This document shows positions 44,502 through 55,452 of a DNA stretch of 64,000 nucleotides, in pieces. Source of the stretch: Cherax quadricarinatus (taxonomy: Eukaryota > Arthropoda > Malacostraca > Decapoda > Parastacidae); NCBI RefSeq assembly GCF_038502225.1, contig NC_091372.1:2753617-2817616 (forward strand). Direction: 5' to 3'. Position 1 is the first letter of the stretch; each line of letters begins with the position of its first letter. The translations under genes were made by a program, and so were the position numbers. The notes under the pieces are model-generated. The model worked only from the letters and a program-made list of their open reading frames with translations. It had not been told where the DNA came from and made no database searches.

Positions 44502-45107
44502 TACAGGTCCACATCCCTGTATCCGAAACCCTTGGAGCCAGTATTGTTTCGAATTTCAGACTTTTTCAAATTTCAGAATGATTCTCAACACCACCACATA
44601 GTGGCATGACCCATCACTGAGATGACTGACGCTCCACACTCCATGAAAAGCTTAAGTTTTGGAAACTTTTTGAAATTCAGAATTTCGGATGAAGGGATGT
44701 GTGTGTACGAATGGTATATAATACCGACAAGATGAGAGTAAGACACATGTGCAACATCTGGGTATCTTTATTGTAGACGTTTCGCCATCCAGTGGCTTTA
44801 TCAATACAAATTCTAGGACATAACTTGAAGACAGTAGAACTATGTACAGAAGATGAGGTAATCAGTCCCTCAACCTAGGAGTAGGTGCGAACAGCACCAT
44901 AGTCGTGGAGATTCAGAATCTCCACGACTATGGTGTTGTTCGCACCTACTCCTAGGTTGAGGGACTGATTACCTCATCTTCTGTACATAGTTCTACTGTC
45001 TTCAAGTTATGTCCTAGAATTTGTATTGATAAAGCCACTGGATGGTGAAACGTCTACAATAAAGATACCCAGATGTTGCACATGTGAAGGGATGTGTACC
45101 TATATAC
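44502..45107. mobile_element. MITE interrupted by a PLE fold-back
   Basis: Left end TACAGGTCCACATCCCTGTA (44502) pairs with AGGGATGTGTACCTATA (ending 45107). In between, a 383-bp insertion (44703-45085) is flanked by the direct repeat GAAGGGATGTGT at 44691-44702 and 45086-45097. Without it the MITE would be about 210 bp. Confidence 0.7.
44703..45085. mobile_element. PLE-derived 383-bp insertion, near-perfect hairpin
   Basis: Arms 44744-44914 and 44916-45086 (171 nt each) are reverse complements around a single unpaired base at 44915; I count two mismatches, both G/A type. Each arm runs from the centre to a GATAAAGCCACTGGATGG-type stem-loop, GAAACGTCTAC, AATAAAGATACCC and CACATGTG. The 12-bp target duplication around it shows that it inserted as one unit. 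Confidence 0.8.
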
Positions 45108-46122
45108 TGATAATATATTTGTTATTAGGTTGTTTATGTTTCTATAAATATCAACTACATGATTATTGTTAATAAATTTGTTAAGTTTATGAGTATTATC
45201 TTTAAATCTGTTAGATTTATTTCTTGATAATTCTATTTTAACGTTTCTTAAAAGTAAATGAAATAATATGTGGTATTTACTAAATGTTTTTTTATTTGCA
45301 TACTTTAATTAACATAGCAAAAACAATTAATCTATTAGCACTGAAGATTTTTATTCAAAGGCTTGCAAATTTTTTTTTCAAATTTCTTTATTTTAAAATT
45401 ACTGTACCGTCATAATACACAATACAGTAATGTAAAGGCCCATAAATGCACTACATTTTGGACAGTTCTTAGTCTAGTTCTAAAATATACATAATTTTAT
45501 TTTAATTTCTTAAGAGTCTAATACTTGGTATTAATAGGAACTCAAGAAAAAAAAAAGATTCTAGTTGCAAGATAATTTATGATTTAAAAATAAAAATTGT
45601 AGTTGTCTAGCAATGATAGAACAAAAGTACTACAGTATTTTGTGAAGTTACTATAATGTGGTATGCAGGTGTATATTTTTTTAGAAATTTTTACTTGAGA
45701 TTACGTATTATTTATTTATGGTGTGTGTGGGGGGGGGGAGAGTTTTTATGAAAATTCAGTGGAATAAAGTAAGGGAAACCCGAGGGTTGATTTAACTTAC
45801 ACTGTATGCTTGTGTACACACATAAATTACATATGATGTACCACTAATGTGAAGCACAGTGCTCGTAAGAAACCTTCAAGAAGATGGAAAGCCTTTATAA
45901 TAGTAAGAGGCTTTTGATCCAAGGAATTGTAGTTGCTCTTCCCTTTCTTGGATTTAATCTGATTACTTCTCATTGCTATGATGGTGTATGACAGGTTTAG
46001 GATTTCCCTGTTAATATAACAGCACTGTAATGAGAGCGAGATTAAGATCTTCATTTCCCAAAAGCAAGTCTCAAGGGTTACAAAAATAAGTGACGTGGAT
46101 TATAAGTATAATGGAAACCAAG
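45108..46122. other. AT-rich DNA with a LINE tail
   Basis: 45362-45480 resembles a minus-strand LINE 3' end (TTTCAAATTTCTTTATTTT, AATGCACTACATTTTGGACAG). No gene seen in the rest. A G-run lies at 45730-45738. Confidence 0.45.
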
Positions 46123-46329
46123 TACAGTGGACCCCCGGTTAACGATATTTTTTCATTCCAGAAGTATGTTCAGGTGCCAGTACTGACCGAATTTGTTCCC
46201 ATAAGGAATATTGTGAAGTAGATTAGTCCATTTCAGACCCCCAAACATACACGTACAAACACACTTACATAAATACACTTACATAATTGGTCGCATTGGA
46301 AGGTGATCGTTAAGCGGGGGTCCACTGTA
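46123..46329. mobile_element. 207-bp mariner-type MITE
   Basis: TA then CAGTGGACCCCCGGTTAACG, ended by GCGGGGGTCCACTG then TA. Same length and interior as the copies at 57744-57950 and 59996-60202. Confidence 0.85.
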
Positions 46330-46419
46330 TTTATGTCGATCATTACTAGCACGATGCTTGTAATAAGGAGTCACACTCTTTGTGCAGTATCTTGCTTGTT
46401 TATTATTGCTTATATGATG

Positions 46420-46545
46420 GAAATAAATGGTATAAAATACTGACAGGATGGAAAAATAGATGCCAATGCAGGATAATGCGATCCTTTATTGACAACACTT
46501 TGCCCACACAGCGAGCTTTATCAAATCACGAAGAGATCGGTTGGT
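46420..46545 (-). mobile_element. PLE end remnant
   Basis: Minus strand: GATAAAGCTCGCTGTGTGGGC, then AAAGTGTTGTC, AATAAAGGATCGCATTATCC, and then TTTTATACCATTTATTTCC. Same order as the right end of the PLE at 24055-24155. Confidence 0.65.
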
Positions 46546-47010
46546 AGCATTAAAAATAGGTTGGGGAAATATTTTTGTTAGTGGTTTGGGCTTGAGAAGG
46601 ACCTATCCAGTATGGGCCAGTAGGTCTACTACAGTGTTCCTTCTTTCTAGTGTTTTTATGTACATGAGTGACACTGACATCTTTGACATAGATCTTTGTG
46701 GGAGACAGTGGAAGGGTTAAATGGTTCTCTCAGGTTCTACTGTGCCATGATAATTTAAGTTAAAGCTGACTCTTCCTTTAGTGAAAAAAAATCATGTTGT
46801 AGTAAACTGAACCACAGCAATTCTAGTTTTACAATTTATGTAACGTAACTTTTCATTTAATTGCCATCTTTCCCAAGGTGCGCTGACATGACGGTCAGAT
46901 TACCCTCTGACTTCCATGGATTGCGGTGCCTTGGCGGCAGGTGACCATTGAGTAGAAAAACAAACAGATTTTAATTGAGAAAAATATTTTAATATTATGG
47001 ATGTTATCTT
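46546..47010. other. Unique DNA
   Basis: No gene recognised. CTTTCCCAAGGTGCGCTGAC near 46870 may be a scrap of an RTE 3' end. Confidence 0.4.
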
Positions 47011-48021
47011 TTAACCCTTTGACTGTTTTGGTCGTATATATACGTCTTACGCGCCACTGTTTCGGACGTATTAATACGTGTAAATTCTAGCGGCTTCAGA
47101 TCAAGCAGGAGAAAGCTGGTAGGCCCACATGTGAGAGAATGGGTCTGTGTGGTCAGTGTGTACCACATAAAAAATTCCTGCAGCACACAGTGCATAATGA
47201 GAAAAAAAATCTGACCATTTTTTTTATTAAAATGCCGACTTTGAGGTGTATTTTCGTATAGTATTTATTGTTGTATTCTCGTTTTCATGGTCTCAAGTGA
47301 TAAATTGGAAAACATATTACAGAAATAGAGATGATTTTGATTAGTTTCACGATGAAAATGACCTTGAAATTGAGCTCAAATACACATCAACTGATGAGCC
47401 TAATATTCTTTCACTAGTGCACTGATATTATTTATACCATTTTTACAATAATGCAGTAGTCTGCATAACAGTAAATTTTGTATTTTTTTGTATGAATAAA
47501 AAATCAAAATAGAAAGCAATAGTAATATAAGAGGGGCCTAGAGACATGACTAATGAACAGAGGATATGTTATTTTAGTGCCAAGAATGTCTACATTGTTT
47601 ATTCTGGACTCGATTTTGAAATTAGCATCTTTTTTAATTTGTGCAAAATTGGCCAAATTGCCAATTTCTGACCACTTTATTGGGTAGTTCAAATCAGTAA
47701 ATGGGCAGTTTCTTGTACTCAATTGATAGAAAAAATGGAGTTCTAAAGAAATAGCTATGAGTTTTGTCAACTGGAACAACAGAATTGGCCAAAAACATGG
47801 CTCAGAGTTGGCAAAATTGCCGATGTGTATATATCACCGAGACCACTAACTTTGCAGGAGCGTAATTCTGTGAATTTTTGACCAAATTTCGTACTTTTGG
47901 TGTCATTACTATCGGAAAAAGATTCTCTATCATTTCATATGATTTTTTTTTTTTTTTCAAAAAAATTTTGCAACATAGAATAACAGTTTCAGAAATGGGC
48001 TTGTGACAGTCAAAGGGTTAA
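47011..48021 (+). mobile_element. piggyBac-like element (copy E), complete ends
   Basis: Perfect inverted ends TTAACCCTTTGACTGT and ACAGTCAAAGGGTTAA, both with TTAA; 1011 bp. The subterminal doublet has CGTATATATACG and CGTATTAATACG. The interior follows the family order, with a small deletion near 47380. No coding capacity. Confidence 0.9.
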
Positions 48022-48520
48022 ATAAGGACAATGTAGATGAGATGTAAACAAGTTAATGTGTCACTGCGTATGTAGTATCTGTTCCACTAGGTTTTAATAC
48101 ATTATATTCACACTCTCAGTACATATTTCAAAATTGCTTTATTTCGTGAGGTGTGTCCTGCAATGTCAGAATTAAAAATGCTTTCTTTAGACTGAAAAAC
48201 ATTAAATACATCCCTCCCAAATTATTTATTTCAATATTTAAAAGGTTTTTCAGTTGTATAGTAGTGTACATATTAAAAAATAATGTACTTTGTTCAGTTT
48301 TCTTATGTTCTTAATTCCTAAATTTATTGTTACAGCCATTTAGAGACTATATATATAAGCTATCAATTATTATTGCCTTATAGTCATAAGTTAGGCTTTA
48401 GTTTGCCCAAAATGCTCTGCATACTAATGGATTTTCCGCATGCACACCTAAATGTCACCCATCTTTGTATAAACATTGCATCATGCTGAAATAAAGAATC
48501 TGATACTATCTAATCTAAAC
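48022..48520. other. AT-rich DNA with a LINE 3'-UTR remnant
   Basis: 48300-48495 is the undisturbed relative of 28130-28317 and serves as the empty-site comparison for copy B. Confidence 0.5.
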
Positions 48521-48527
48521 ACTGGCC

Positions 48528-48625
48528 AATTTCTACCATGGTAGGTGACCCAAAAAGAGAAAAATTATTAACTACCATTCTTACAATTGGTGTCTTGCCA
48601 GAAGCATGCTGACATGTACATATTG
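48528..48625 (-). mobile_element. RTE 3'-end scrap
   Basis: CCAATTTCTACCATGGTAGG, TGACCCAAAAAGAGAAAAA and GTCTTGCCAGAAGCATGCTG match the RTE 3' UTR order of 56765-56860. It lies just upstream of the exon at 48665. Confidence 0.6.
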
Positions 48626-48664
48626 TACTGTTGTTTATTAAGGTGTTGATTATTATTTTTACAG

Positions 48665-48791
48665 AAATCAGATGTGTTTACTGAAGGTGAAGAAGATCTC
48701 AATGATGAAAACACAGTTAATGGTGGCGAGGATGATGATGAGGAGGACCATGATAAGAGCATTGAGTTCCGATCAGAAATTGGCAGTACAG
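48665..48791 (+). CDS. Host-gene exon, acidic (42 codons plus one base)
   Basis: A clear splice acceptor (TTATTATTTTTACAG ending 48664) and consensus donor CAG|GTAAAG (intron from 48792) bound a 127-bp segment, phase 0 in and phase 1 out. It codes for KSDVFTEGEEDLNDENT, a run of Asp/Glu (GGEDDDEEDHDKS) and IEFRSEIGSTG. Codons are varied and the segment is not repetitive. I do not recognise the protein; acidic linkers like this occur in nuclear and cytoskeletal proteins, so no function is assigned. Confidence 0.6.
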
Positions 48792-49241
48792 GTAAAGATT
48801 TGACAATTAGTAAGTTGTACAATGTTAGCAGCTCTCTGTCTGCTGTCCAAACATAGATCTGTGTTCTATCGCCCATATTTTTTTTTTTTGTTTGTTTTTC
48901 TTTTGTAAATTAATGAGGGCAATTTTCTGTGTATAATAAGACCAAAGAAAAAATTTTAGGGTCAGAACTTACCGAGATACAAGACAGCAAAGTTGGCGCT
49001 GGATGCTCACCTGACAGCAACATGGAGTTATGCCACTTGCAGAAGTGTTGCCAGTATACCTTTTTTTCTTTTTTCTTTTTTTAATTTATATAATTTTTAT
49101 GTTCTGATAATTACAATTTGTAGTAGTTCTTGTGATTTCATAGCAGTGTTTGTTAAGACACTAATATTAGGTACTCAAATAGTCATAGACACACTGACAG
49201 GTGAACATTTTCACCTACCTTGGTCACATACTATTGTCTAG
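48792..49241. other. Probable intron sequence
   Basis: AT-rich. 48900-49015 on the minus strand has TATCTCGGTAAGTTCTGAC and weak similarity to 29180-29260 of piggyBac-like copy B, suggesting an old fragment of that family. Confidence 0.4.
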
Positions 49242-50746
49242 ATTTTTTTTTTTTTTCAACAAGTCGGTCATCTCCCATATCGCTCCAAACCGCCAATATC
49301 CCAAACCACTCTTTCAAAGTGCAGGCATTGTACTTCCCATTTCCAGTACTCAAGTCCAGCTATATAAAAATAACCAGTTTCCCTGAATCCCTTCATTAAA
49401 TATTACCCTGCTCACACTCCAACAGCTCGTCAGGTCCCAAAAACCATTCGTCTCCATTCACTCCTATCTAACACGCTCACACACGCTTGCTGGAAGTCCA
49501 AGCCCCTCACCCACAAAACCTCCTTTACCCCCTCCCTCCATCCTTTTTGAGGATGACCCCCTACCCTGCCTTCCTTCCACTACAGATTAATATGCTCTCC
49601 GTGTTATTCTACTTTGATCCATTCTCTCTAAATGACCAAACCACCTCAACAACCCCTCTTCAGCCCTCTGACTAATACTTTTATTAACTCCACAACTTCT
49701 CTTAATTTCCACACACTGAATTTTCTGCATAATATTTACACCACACATTGCCCTTAAGCAGGACATCTCCACTGCCTCCAACTGCCTCTTCGCTGCAGCA
49801 TTTACAACCCAAGCTTCACACCTGTATAAGAGACTTGGTACCACCATACTTTCATACATTCCCTTCTTTGCCTCCATAGATAATATTTTTGTCACCACAT
49901 ATACCTCAGATGCACCACTCACATTTTTTATCAATTCTATAATTAACCTCATCCTTCGTAAACCCATCCGCTGAAACGTCAACTCCCAAATATCTGAAAA
50001 CATTCACATCTTCCATACTCCCTCTCTCCATTGTGATATCCAATTTTTCTTTATCTAAATCATTTGATACCCTCATCACCTTACTCTTATCTAAGTACGG
50101 TTTCAACTTTCTACCTTTACACACCCTCTCAAATTCGTCCACTAACCTTTGCAGCCTTTCTTTAGAATCTCCCATAAGCACAGTATCATCAGCAAAAAGT
50201 AACTGTGTCAACTCCCATTTTGTACTTGATTCCACATAATTTAATCCCACCCCTCTCTGCCAATTCCTAGGTACGTTCCCCTCTTTCATACATTTATTAA
50301 TCAAAAATTTACCTCTTTTACAACCCCATCTATAAATATATTAAACAACCATGGTGACATTACACATCCCTGTCTAAGACCTACTTTTACCGGGAAGTAG
50401 TCTCCCTCTCTTCTACACACCCTAACCTGAGCCTCATTATCCTCATAAAAACTCTTTACAGCATTTAGTAACTTACCACCTATTCCATATACTTGCACCA
50501 TCTCCCACATTGCTCCCCTATCCACTCTATCATATGCCTTTTCTAAATCCATAAATGCAATAAAAACTTCCCTACTTTTATCTAAATACTGTTCACATAT
50601 ATGCTTCAATGTAAACACTTGATCTACACATCCCCTACCCACTCTAAAACCTCCTTGCTCATCCATAATCCTACTCTCTGTCTTACCTCTAATTCTTTCA
50701 ATAATAACCCTACCTTACACTTTTCCTGGTTTACTCAGTAAACTTA

Positions 50747-50821
50747 CTTTGTAAATGGTCCAAGTCGGACCGAAACGTCGTTGTAAGCTTCTCTCTTTTA
50801 TGTGCGGGTTATTTGTGTTTT
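50747..50821 (+). mobile_element. PLE-type end inserted in RTE-3
   Basis: The 75-bp insert has GGTCCAAGTCGGACC (50757-50771), GAAACGTCGTT (50772-50782) and TATGTGCGGGTTATTTGTG. RTE sequence is continuous on both sides (AACTTA and CTCCCTATAATTTTT). Confidence 0.65.
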
Positions 50822-50925
50822 ACTCCCTATAATTTTTACAATCTCTTTTGTCCCCCTTCCCTTTATATAAAGGAACTATACAAGCTCTCTACCAATCCCT
50901 AGGTACCTTCCCCTCTTTCATACAT

Positions 50926-51395
50926 TTTTTTTTTTCAACAAACCGGCTGTATCCCACCGAGGCAGGGTGGCCCAAAAAGAAAAACAAAAGTTTCTCTTTT
51001 TAAATTTAGTAATTTATACAGGAGAAGAGGTTACTAGCCCCTTGCTCCCGGCATTTTAGTCGCCTCTTACAACACACATGGCTTACAGAGGAAGAATTCT
51101 GTTCCACTTCCCCATGGAGATAAGAGGAAATAAACAAGAATAAGAACTAGAAAGAAAATAGAAGAACACCCAGAGGGGTGTGTATATATGTGCTTGTACA
51201 TGTATGTGTAGTGTGACCTAAGTGTAAGTAGAAGTAACAAGACGTACCTGAAATCTTGCATGTTCATGAGACAGAAAAAAGGACACCAGCAATCCTACCA
51301 TCATGTAAAACAATTACAGGCTTTCATTTTACACTCACTTGGCAGGATGGTAGTACCTCCCTGGGCGGTTGCTGTCTACCAACCTACTACTTAGG
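50926..51395 (-). mobile_element. 470-bp SINE with RTE-like ends, 10-bp target duplication
   Basis: Bounded by the direct repeat TTTCATACAT at 50916-50925 and 51396-51405, which is host RTE-3 sequence. On the minus strand it starts near GTAGTAGGTTGGTAGACAGC, has the AACCGCCCAGGGAGGTACTA block shared with the RTE 5' UTR, and ends with GGGCCACCCTGCCTCGGTGG and a poly-A, the RTE 3' end. No ORF. It looks like a deletion derivative of an RTE, mobilised in trans. Confidence 0.8.
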
Positions 51396-52501
51396 TTTCA
51401 TACATGAAACAAAAATACCAACCACTCCAACACTATATCCTCCCCTGCTTTTAACATTTCTGTTATGATCGCGTTGGTTCCAGCTGCTTTACCCCCTTTC
51501 ATTCTACGTAATGCCTCACGCACCTCCCCCTCACTCACATCCTGCTCTTCTTCTCTCCTAAAAGATGTTATACCTTCGTGGCCAGTGCATGAAATTACCG
51601 TCTTCCTTTCTTCATCGACATTTAAAAATTTCCCCAAAATATTCCCGCCATCTACCCAATACCTCCAGCTCCCTATCTACTAACTCCCCTACTTTATTTT
51701 TAACTGACAAATCCATTTGTTCCCTATGCTTTCTTAACTTGTTTATTTCACTCCAATTTTTTTTCTTATTGTCATCAAAATTTCTTGTCAGTGCCTCTCC
51801 CACTCTGTCATCTGCTCTCCTTTTGCACTCTGTCACTACTCTCCGTATACTCTGCTCTTATAACACTTCTGCTGTGTAAGAACCTCTCATAAGCTACCTT
51901 TTTTTCTTTTATCACACCCTTTACTTCATCATTCCACAAATCACTCCTCTTTCCTCCTGCCCCCACCCTCCTATAACCATAAACTTTTGCCCCACATCCT
52001 AATACTGCATTTTTAAAACTATTCCAACCCTCTTCACCTCCCTTCGCTACTCATACTTGCACTAGCCCACCTTTCTGCCAATAGTTGCTTATATCTCACC
52101 CTAACTTCCTCCTCCATTGCTACTCCTTCTTTAGCTCTAACTGTTTGAAACCCTGACCTAATCCCATTTATTTCTCCCCACTGAAACTCTCCCACCCCTC
52201 TAAGCTTTGTTTCACTTAAAGCCAGGACATCCAGCTTCTTCTCATTCATAACATCCACGATCATCTCTTTCTCATCATTCGCACAACATCCACACACATT
52301 CAGACATCCCACTTTGATGGTTTTCTTTTTCTGTTTAGTAGGCTATATGGGAAAAGGGATTACTAGCCCATTGTTCCTGGCATTTTAGTTGACTTTTACA
52401 ACATGCATGGCTTATAGAGGAAACATTCTTATTCCACTTCCCCATGGATGTAAAAGGAAAAGCAGTAAGAGCAAGAACTATTAGGATAAAATAAAAAAAA
52501 G

Positions 52502-55255
52502 TGAGAGAGTAATTGTGGTAGGGGACCTGAATGCTAAAGTAGGAGAAACTTTTAGAGAGGGTGTGGTAGGTAAGTTTGGGGTGCCAGGTGTAAATGATAA
52601 TGGGAGCCCTTTGATTGAACTTTGTATAGAAAGGGGTTTAGTTATAGGTAATACATATTTTAAGAAAAAGAGGATAAATAAGTATACACGATATGATGTA
52701 GGGCGAAATGACAGTAGTTTGTTGGATTATGTATTGGTAGATAAAAGACTGTTGAGTAGACTTCAGGATGTACATGTTTATAGAGGGGCCACAGATATAT
52801 CAGATCACTTTCTAGTTGTAGCTACACTGAGAGTAAAAGGTAGATGGGATACAAGGAGAATAGAAGCATCAGGAAGAGAGAGGTGAAGGTTTATAAACTA
52901 AAAGAGGAGGCAGTTAGGGAAAGATATAAACAGCTATTGGAGGATAGATGGGCTAATGAGAGCATAGGCAATGGGGTCAAGAGGATGGGTAGGTTTAAAA
53001 TGTAGTGTTAGAGTGTTCAGCAGAAGTTTGGTTACAGGAAAGTGGGTGCAGGAGGGAAGAGGAGCAGGAATGATGATGTAAAGAGAGTAGTAAGGAGAAA
53101 AAGTTAGCATATGAGAAGTTTTTACAAAGTAGAAGTGATGCAAGGAGGGAAGAGTATATGGAGAAAAGAGAGAGGTTAAGAGAGTGGTGAAGCAATGTAA
53201 AAAGAGAGCAAATGAGAGAGTGGTGAGTTGTTATCAACAAATTTTGTTGAAAATAAGAAAAAGTTTTGGAGTGAGATTAACAAGTTAAGAAAGCCTAGAG
53301 AACAAATGGATTTGTCAGTTAAAAATAGGAGAGGAGAGTTATTAAATGGAGAGTTAGAGGTATTGGGAAGATGGAGGAATATTTTGAGGAATTGTTAAAT
53401 GTTGATGAAGATAGGGAAGCTGTGATTTCGTGTATAGGGCAAGGAGGAATAACATCTTGTAGGAGTGAGGAAGAGCCAGTTAGGAGTGTGGGGAAGTTCG
53501 TGAGGCAGTAGGTAAATGAAAGGGGTAAGGCAGCCGGGATTGATGGGATAAAGATAGAAATGTTAAAAGCAGGTGGGGATATAGTTTTGGAGTGGTTGGT
53601 GCAATTATTTAATAAATGTATGGAAGAGGTAAGGTACCTAGGATTGGCAGAGAGCATGCATAGTTCCTTTGTATAAAGGCAAAGGGATAAAAGAGAGTGC
53701 AAAAATTATAGGGGATAAGTCTGTTGAGGTACCTGGAAAGTGTATGGTAGAGTTATAATTGAAAGAATTAAGAGTAAGACGGAGAATAGGATAGCAGATG
53801 AACAAGGAGGCTTTAGGAAAGGTAGGGGTGTGTGGACCAGGTGTTTACAGTGAAACATATAAGTGAACAGTATTTAGATAAGGCTAAAGAGGTCTTTGTG
53901 GCATTTATGGATTTGGAAAAGGCATATGACAGGGTGGATAGGGGGCAATGTGGCAGATGTTGCAAGTGTATGGTGTAGGAGGTAGGTTACTGAAAGCAGT
54001 GAAGAGTTTTACGAGGATAGTGAGGCTCAAGTTAGAGTATGTAGGAAAGAGGGAAATTATTTCCAGTAAAAGTAGGCCTTAGACAAGGATGTGTGATGTC
54101 ACCGTGGTTGTTTAATATATTTATAGATGGGGTTGTAAGAGAAGTAAATGCGAGGGTCTTGGCAAGAGGCGTGGAGTTAAAAGATAAAGAATCACACACA
54201 AAGTGGGAGTTGTCACAGCTGCTCTTTGCTGATGACACTGTGCTCTTGGGAGATTCTGAAGAGAAGTTGCAGAGATTGGTGGATGAATTTGGTAGGGTGT
54301 GCAAAAGAAGAAAATTAAAGGTGAATACAGGAAAGAGTAAGGTTATGAGGATAACAAAAAGATTAGGTGATGAAAGATTGAATATCAGATTGGAGGGAGA
54401 GAGTATGGAGGAGGTGACGTATTCAGATATTTGGGAGTGGACGTGTCAGCGGATGGGTCTATGAAAGATGAGGTGAATCATAGAATTGATGAGGGAAAAA
54501 GAGTGAGTGGTGCACTTAGGAGTCTGTGGAGACAAAGAACTTTGTCCTTGGAGGCAAAGAGGGGAATGTATGAGAGTATAGTTTTACCAACGCTCTTATA
54601 TGGGTGTGAAGCGTGGTGATGAATGTTGCAGCGAGGAGAAGGCTGGAGGCAGTGGAGATGTCATGTCTGAGGGCAATGTGTGGTGTGAATATAATGCAGA
54701 GAATTCGTAGTTTGGAAGTTAGGAGGAGGTGCGGGATTACCAAAACTGTTGTCCAGAGGGCTGAGGAAGGGTTGTTGAGGTGGTTCGGACATGTAGAGAG
54801 AATGGAGCGAAACAGAATGACTTCAAGAGTGTATCAGTCTCTAGTGGATGGAAGGCGGGGTAGGGGTCGGCCTAGGAAGGGTTGGAGGGAGGGGGTAAAG
54901 GAGGTTTTGTGTGCGAGGGGCTTGGACTTCCAGCAGGCATGCGTGAGCGTGTTTGATAGGAGTGAATGGAGACAAATGGTTTTTAATACTTGACGTGCTG
55001 TTGGAGTGTGAGCAAAGTAACATTTATGAAGGGATTCAGGGAAACCGGCAGGCCGGACTTGAGTCCTGGAGATGGGAAGTACAGTGCCTGCACTCTGAAG
55101 GAGGGGTGTTAATGTTGCAGTTTAAAAACTGTAGTGTAAAGCACCCTTCTGGCAAGACAGTGATGGAGTGAATGATGGTGAAAGTTTTTCTTTTTCGGGC
55201 CACCCTGCCTTGGTGGGAATCGGCCAGTGTGATAATAAATAAAAAATAAAAAAAA
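52502..55255 (+). mobile_element. RTE-4: 5'-truncated RTE inserted antisense in RTE-3
   Basis: Starts at the codons for SERVIVVGDLNAKVG (residue about 128 of RTE-1) and runs to the 3' UTR and a GATAATAAATAAA tail. A-rich sequence (AAAATAAAAAAAA) lies on both sides, possibly a target duplication. Apart from single-base losses it is about 98% like RTE-5. Confidence 0.85.
52515..54993 (+). pseudogene. RTE-4 coding region, frame broken by many 1-base deletions
   Basis: Open pieces: 52515-52886 (endonuclease), 54093-54464 (RT motif B to FADD), 54431-54619 and 54613-54993 (C-terminus). Against RTE-5 I count more than 20 single-base losses between 52860 and 54110, most of them in runs of G or A (for example GGG to GG, GGGGGG to GGGGG). 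They may be sequencing error rather than decay. Confidence 0.75.
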
Positions 55256-55452
55256 CTTTGATGACTGTGTATACATAAACGTTACATGTATGTGTAGTGT
55301 GACCTAAGTTTAAGTAGAAGTAGCAAGATGTACCCAATATCTTGCATGTTTATGAGACACCAACAGTCTTACCATCATGTAAAACAATTACAGGCTTTTG
55401 TTTTACACTCACTTGGCAGGATGGTAGTACCTCCATGGGTGGTTGCTGTTTA
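55256..55452 (-). mobile_element. RTE-3 5' UTR, distal part
   Basis: TGTAGTGTGACCTAAGTTTAAG, ATGAGACACCAACAG and GGCAGGATGGTAGTACCTCC match RTE-1 9770-9930 and the SINE head. It continues RTE-3 on the far side of RTE-4. Confidence 0.7.

Larger units (their letters stand above)
49587..52312 (-). pseudogene. RTE-3 coding remnants
   Basis: Open pieces at 52034-52312 (endonuclease start LNVCGCCANDEKEMIVDVMN), 51612-51836, 51398-51637, 50301-50666 (RT motifs A and B), 49906-50304 (FADD) and 49587-50003 (C-terminus with LLRWFGHLERM). At 50261-50307 a copy of a more upstream RTE segment (CCAATTCCTAGGTACGTTCC) replaces the expected sequence. About 80% like RTE-1, so much older. Confidence 0.75.
49242..52501 (-). 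mobile_element. RTE-3: old, nearly full-length RTE, interrupted
   Basis: From a poly-T start (49242) through the 3' UTR, RT (FMDLEKAYDRVDRGAM, GLRQGCVMSPWLFNIFIDG, LLFADDTVLMGD) and endonuclease pieces (DVLALSETKLRGVGEFQWGE) to the 5' UTR. It is interrupted by a PLE-type fragment (50747-50821), a SINE (50926-51395) and, in its 5' UTR, by RTE-4; the rest of the 5' UTR resumes at 55256-55452. Large parts of the endonuclease are missing and there are many frameshifts. Confidence 0.8.

Noticed and set aside
48568..48876. 102-codon minus-strand ORF
   Set aside because: Shadow of the acidic plus-strand exon; its Ser run is the complement of Asp/Glu codons.
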